Positions 63,187 to 64,000 of a DNA stretch of 64,000 nucleotides are shown here, one piece after another; within the stretch, counting starts at the first letter, position 1, and each line of letters opens with the position of its first letter. The stretch comes from Bacteroidota bacterium (lineage in GTDB: Bacteria; Bacteroidota; Bacteroidia; UBA4408): NCBI GenBank assembly GCA_963169745.1, contig CAUJCU010000022.1, positions 1-64,000 on the forward strand, given 5' to 3'. Below the pieces are notes generated by a model. It saw only the letters and a list, made by a program, of their open reading frames with translations, made no database searches and was not told where the DNA came from. Both the position numbers and the translations under genes were made by a program.

Positions 63187-64000
63187 ATGAATCAGGAAAA
63201 GATAGTTGTTATTGTTCCTACTGATTTCTCAAAGGTAGCTGATAATGCTGTTGAACACGCTATTGGTTTATGCCAATCAATTGCAAACTCAGAATTGGTG
63301 TTGCTCCATATTATTGGTAAGGAAAAAGAAAAAGAAGCTGCTGAGCAAAAGTTGAAAGATCAGGCTCAAGACATAATAAAAAAGACCAACTTAGAAGTTC
63401 TATATAAAACTCGGTTGGGCAATATTTTTGATGATATAGGAGCAGTAGCCAGTGAATTAAAAGCCAAACTAATTGTTATGGGAACACATGGTGTTAAGGG
63501 CATGCAATACTTAACCGGGAGTTATGCCGTTAAAGTAATTACACACAGCCCTATTCCATTTATCGTAGTTCAAGAAAGAGGGTTTAGAAAAGGTTATAAT
63601 AACATTGTTCTGCCTTTTGACTTATCTAAAGACAGCAAACAAAAACTCTCCTTAGCTATTAGTATAGCTAAAGTGTTTGACAGTAAGATTCATATTGTAT
63701 TTCCTCATCAAACTGATCCCTTTTTACTCAATACAGTTAAAAACAATGTAACCTTAGCAAAGAACGAACTAAAAGCCAACAATTTAGATTTTGATGTTCA
63801 TGAATTAGAAGATTCAGGAAACTTTGTAAAACAATTTTTAAGTTATGCTGCTTCAATAGATGCCGATTTAATTGCTGTTGTAAATAGCCAAGAAATGGGA
63901 TTTCCCGAAATTTTAGCAGGTACTGATGAGCGTCAAGTTATAACCAATGAGGCTCAAATTCCGACTATGATTGTAAACCCTATTAAATCAATTTACGGAG
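63187..64000 (+). CDS. Tandem universal stress protein (3' end outside window)
   Basis: 271 codons from ATG at 63187 to the window edge, probably within a few residues of complete for a tandem UspA protein. The first Usp domain has VPTDFSKVADNAVEHAIGL and the nucleotide loop GTHGVKGMQYLTGSYAVKV. The second (NNIVLPFDLSKDSKQKLSLA) lacks a clear glycine-rich ATP loop (it has NSQEMGFPEILAGTDERQVI). Such proteins respond to stress or energy limitation. A GTG at 63181 is an alternative start. Divergent from the adhesin block. Confidence 0.88.
   Translation, partial: MNQEKIVVIVPTDFSKVADNAVEHAIGLCQSIANSELVLLHIIGKEKEKEAAEQKLKDQAQDIIKKTNLEVLYKTRLGNIFDDIGAVASELKAKLIVMGTHGVKGMQYLTGSYAVKVITHSPIPFIVVQERGFRKGYNNIVLPFDLSKDSKQKLSLAISIAKVFDSKIHIVFPHQTDPFLLNTVKNNVTLAKNELKANNLDFDVHELEDSGNFVKQFLSYAASIDADLIAVVNSQEMGFPEILAGTDERQVITNEAQIPTMIVNPIKSIYG

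Overview
The window is a low-GC stretch of a Bacteroidota chromosome. Support for this comes from many proteins ending in type IX secretion (T9SS) sorting domains, the gliding proteins GldE and GldD, PorP/SprF and PorE-like proteins, Bacteroidota-typical families (DUF4290, DUF4271, DUF1599, a MauE/DoxX-thioredoxin protein), repeated TAnnTTTG promoter boxes and frequent non-ATG starts with weak Shine-Dalgarno sequences. I cannot name the genus. Most of the window reads as ordinary chromosome; the only clear trace of mobile DNA is a 5'-truncated adenine methyltransferase near 1.8 kb.

Layout. 1-1287 (minus): N-terminal part of a secreted repeat protein that runs off the left edge. 1288-2206: gene-poor stretch with the methyltransferase remnant. 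2.2-8.5 kb: hydroxyacyl-CoA dehydrogenase, phosphopantetheinyl transferase, WG-repeat protein, FabD, a LuxE-like enzyme, a DUF4290 protein and cytidine deaminase. 8.5-17 kb: a 1633-aa secreted repeat protein, cystathionine beta-synthase and a secreted M43 metalloprotease. 17-23 kb: YjjG-type HAD phosphatase, DUF1599 protein, FolP overlapping a second secreted zincin, MauE/thioredoxin protein, small lipoprotein, DUF2461 protein. 23-33 kb: PorE-like OmpA protein, PurM, DnaB, an alpha-2-macroglobulin-like protein and YceI. 33.5-38 kb: Bax-inhibitor-1 protein, a small protein behind a G10 tract, tRNA-Phe and tRNA-Gln on opposite strands, a small Cys-rich lipoprotein, LpxL-type acyltransferase and RarA.

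38.2-42.2 kb is a nitrite-reduction cluster: class II copper NirK, a SUMF1-fold lipoprotein, a SCO copper chaperone and an alginate-export-type porin. Two TGA-N6-TCA palindromes of Crp/Fnr type lie upstream of nirK. AspS, a DUF4271 membrane protein, a HemD with a histone-like tail, RnpA and an APC permease follow.

48.2-63 kb is one uninterrupted minus-strand block: a 3013-aa Ig-repeat adhesin with a type B T9SS sorting domain, PorP/SprF, a PorE-like lipoprotein, Ssb, a single ORF that fuses GldE to GldD, and a small unknown protein. It joins a surface adhesin, its likely outer-membrane partner, a peptidoglycan-binding T9SS component and two gliding/T9SS proteins in one possible transcription unit. 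A tandem universal stress protein runs off the right edge.

The most unusual observations are the GldE-GldD fusion, the strict A/B alternation of Ig repeats in the adhesin with a jelly-roll-like domain nested inside one repeat, the histone-like tail on HemD, and the two Crp/Fnr-type sites before nirK.
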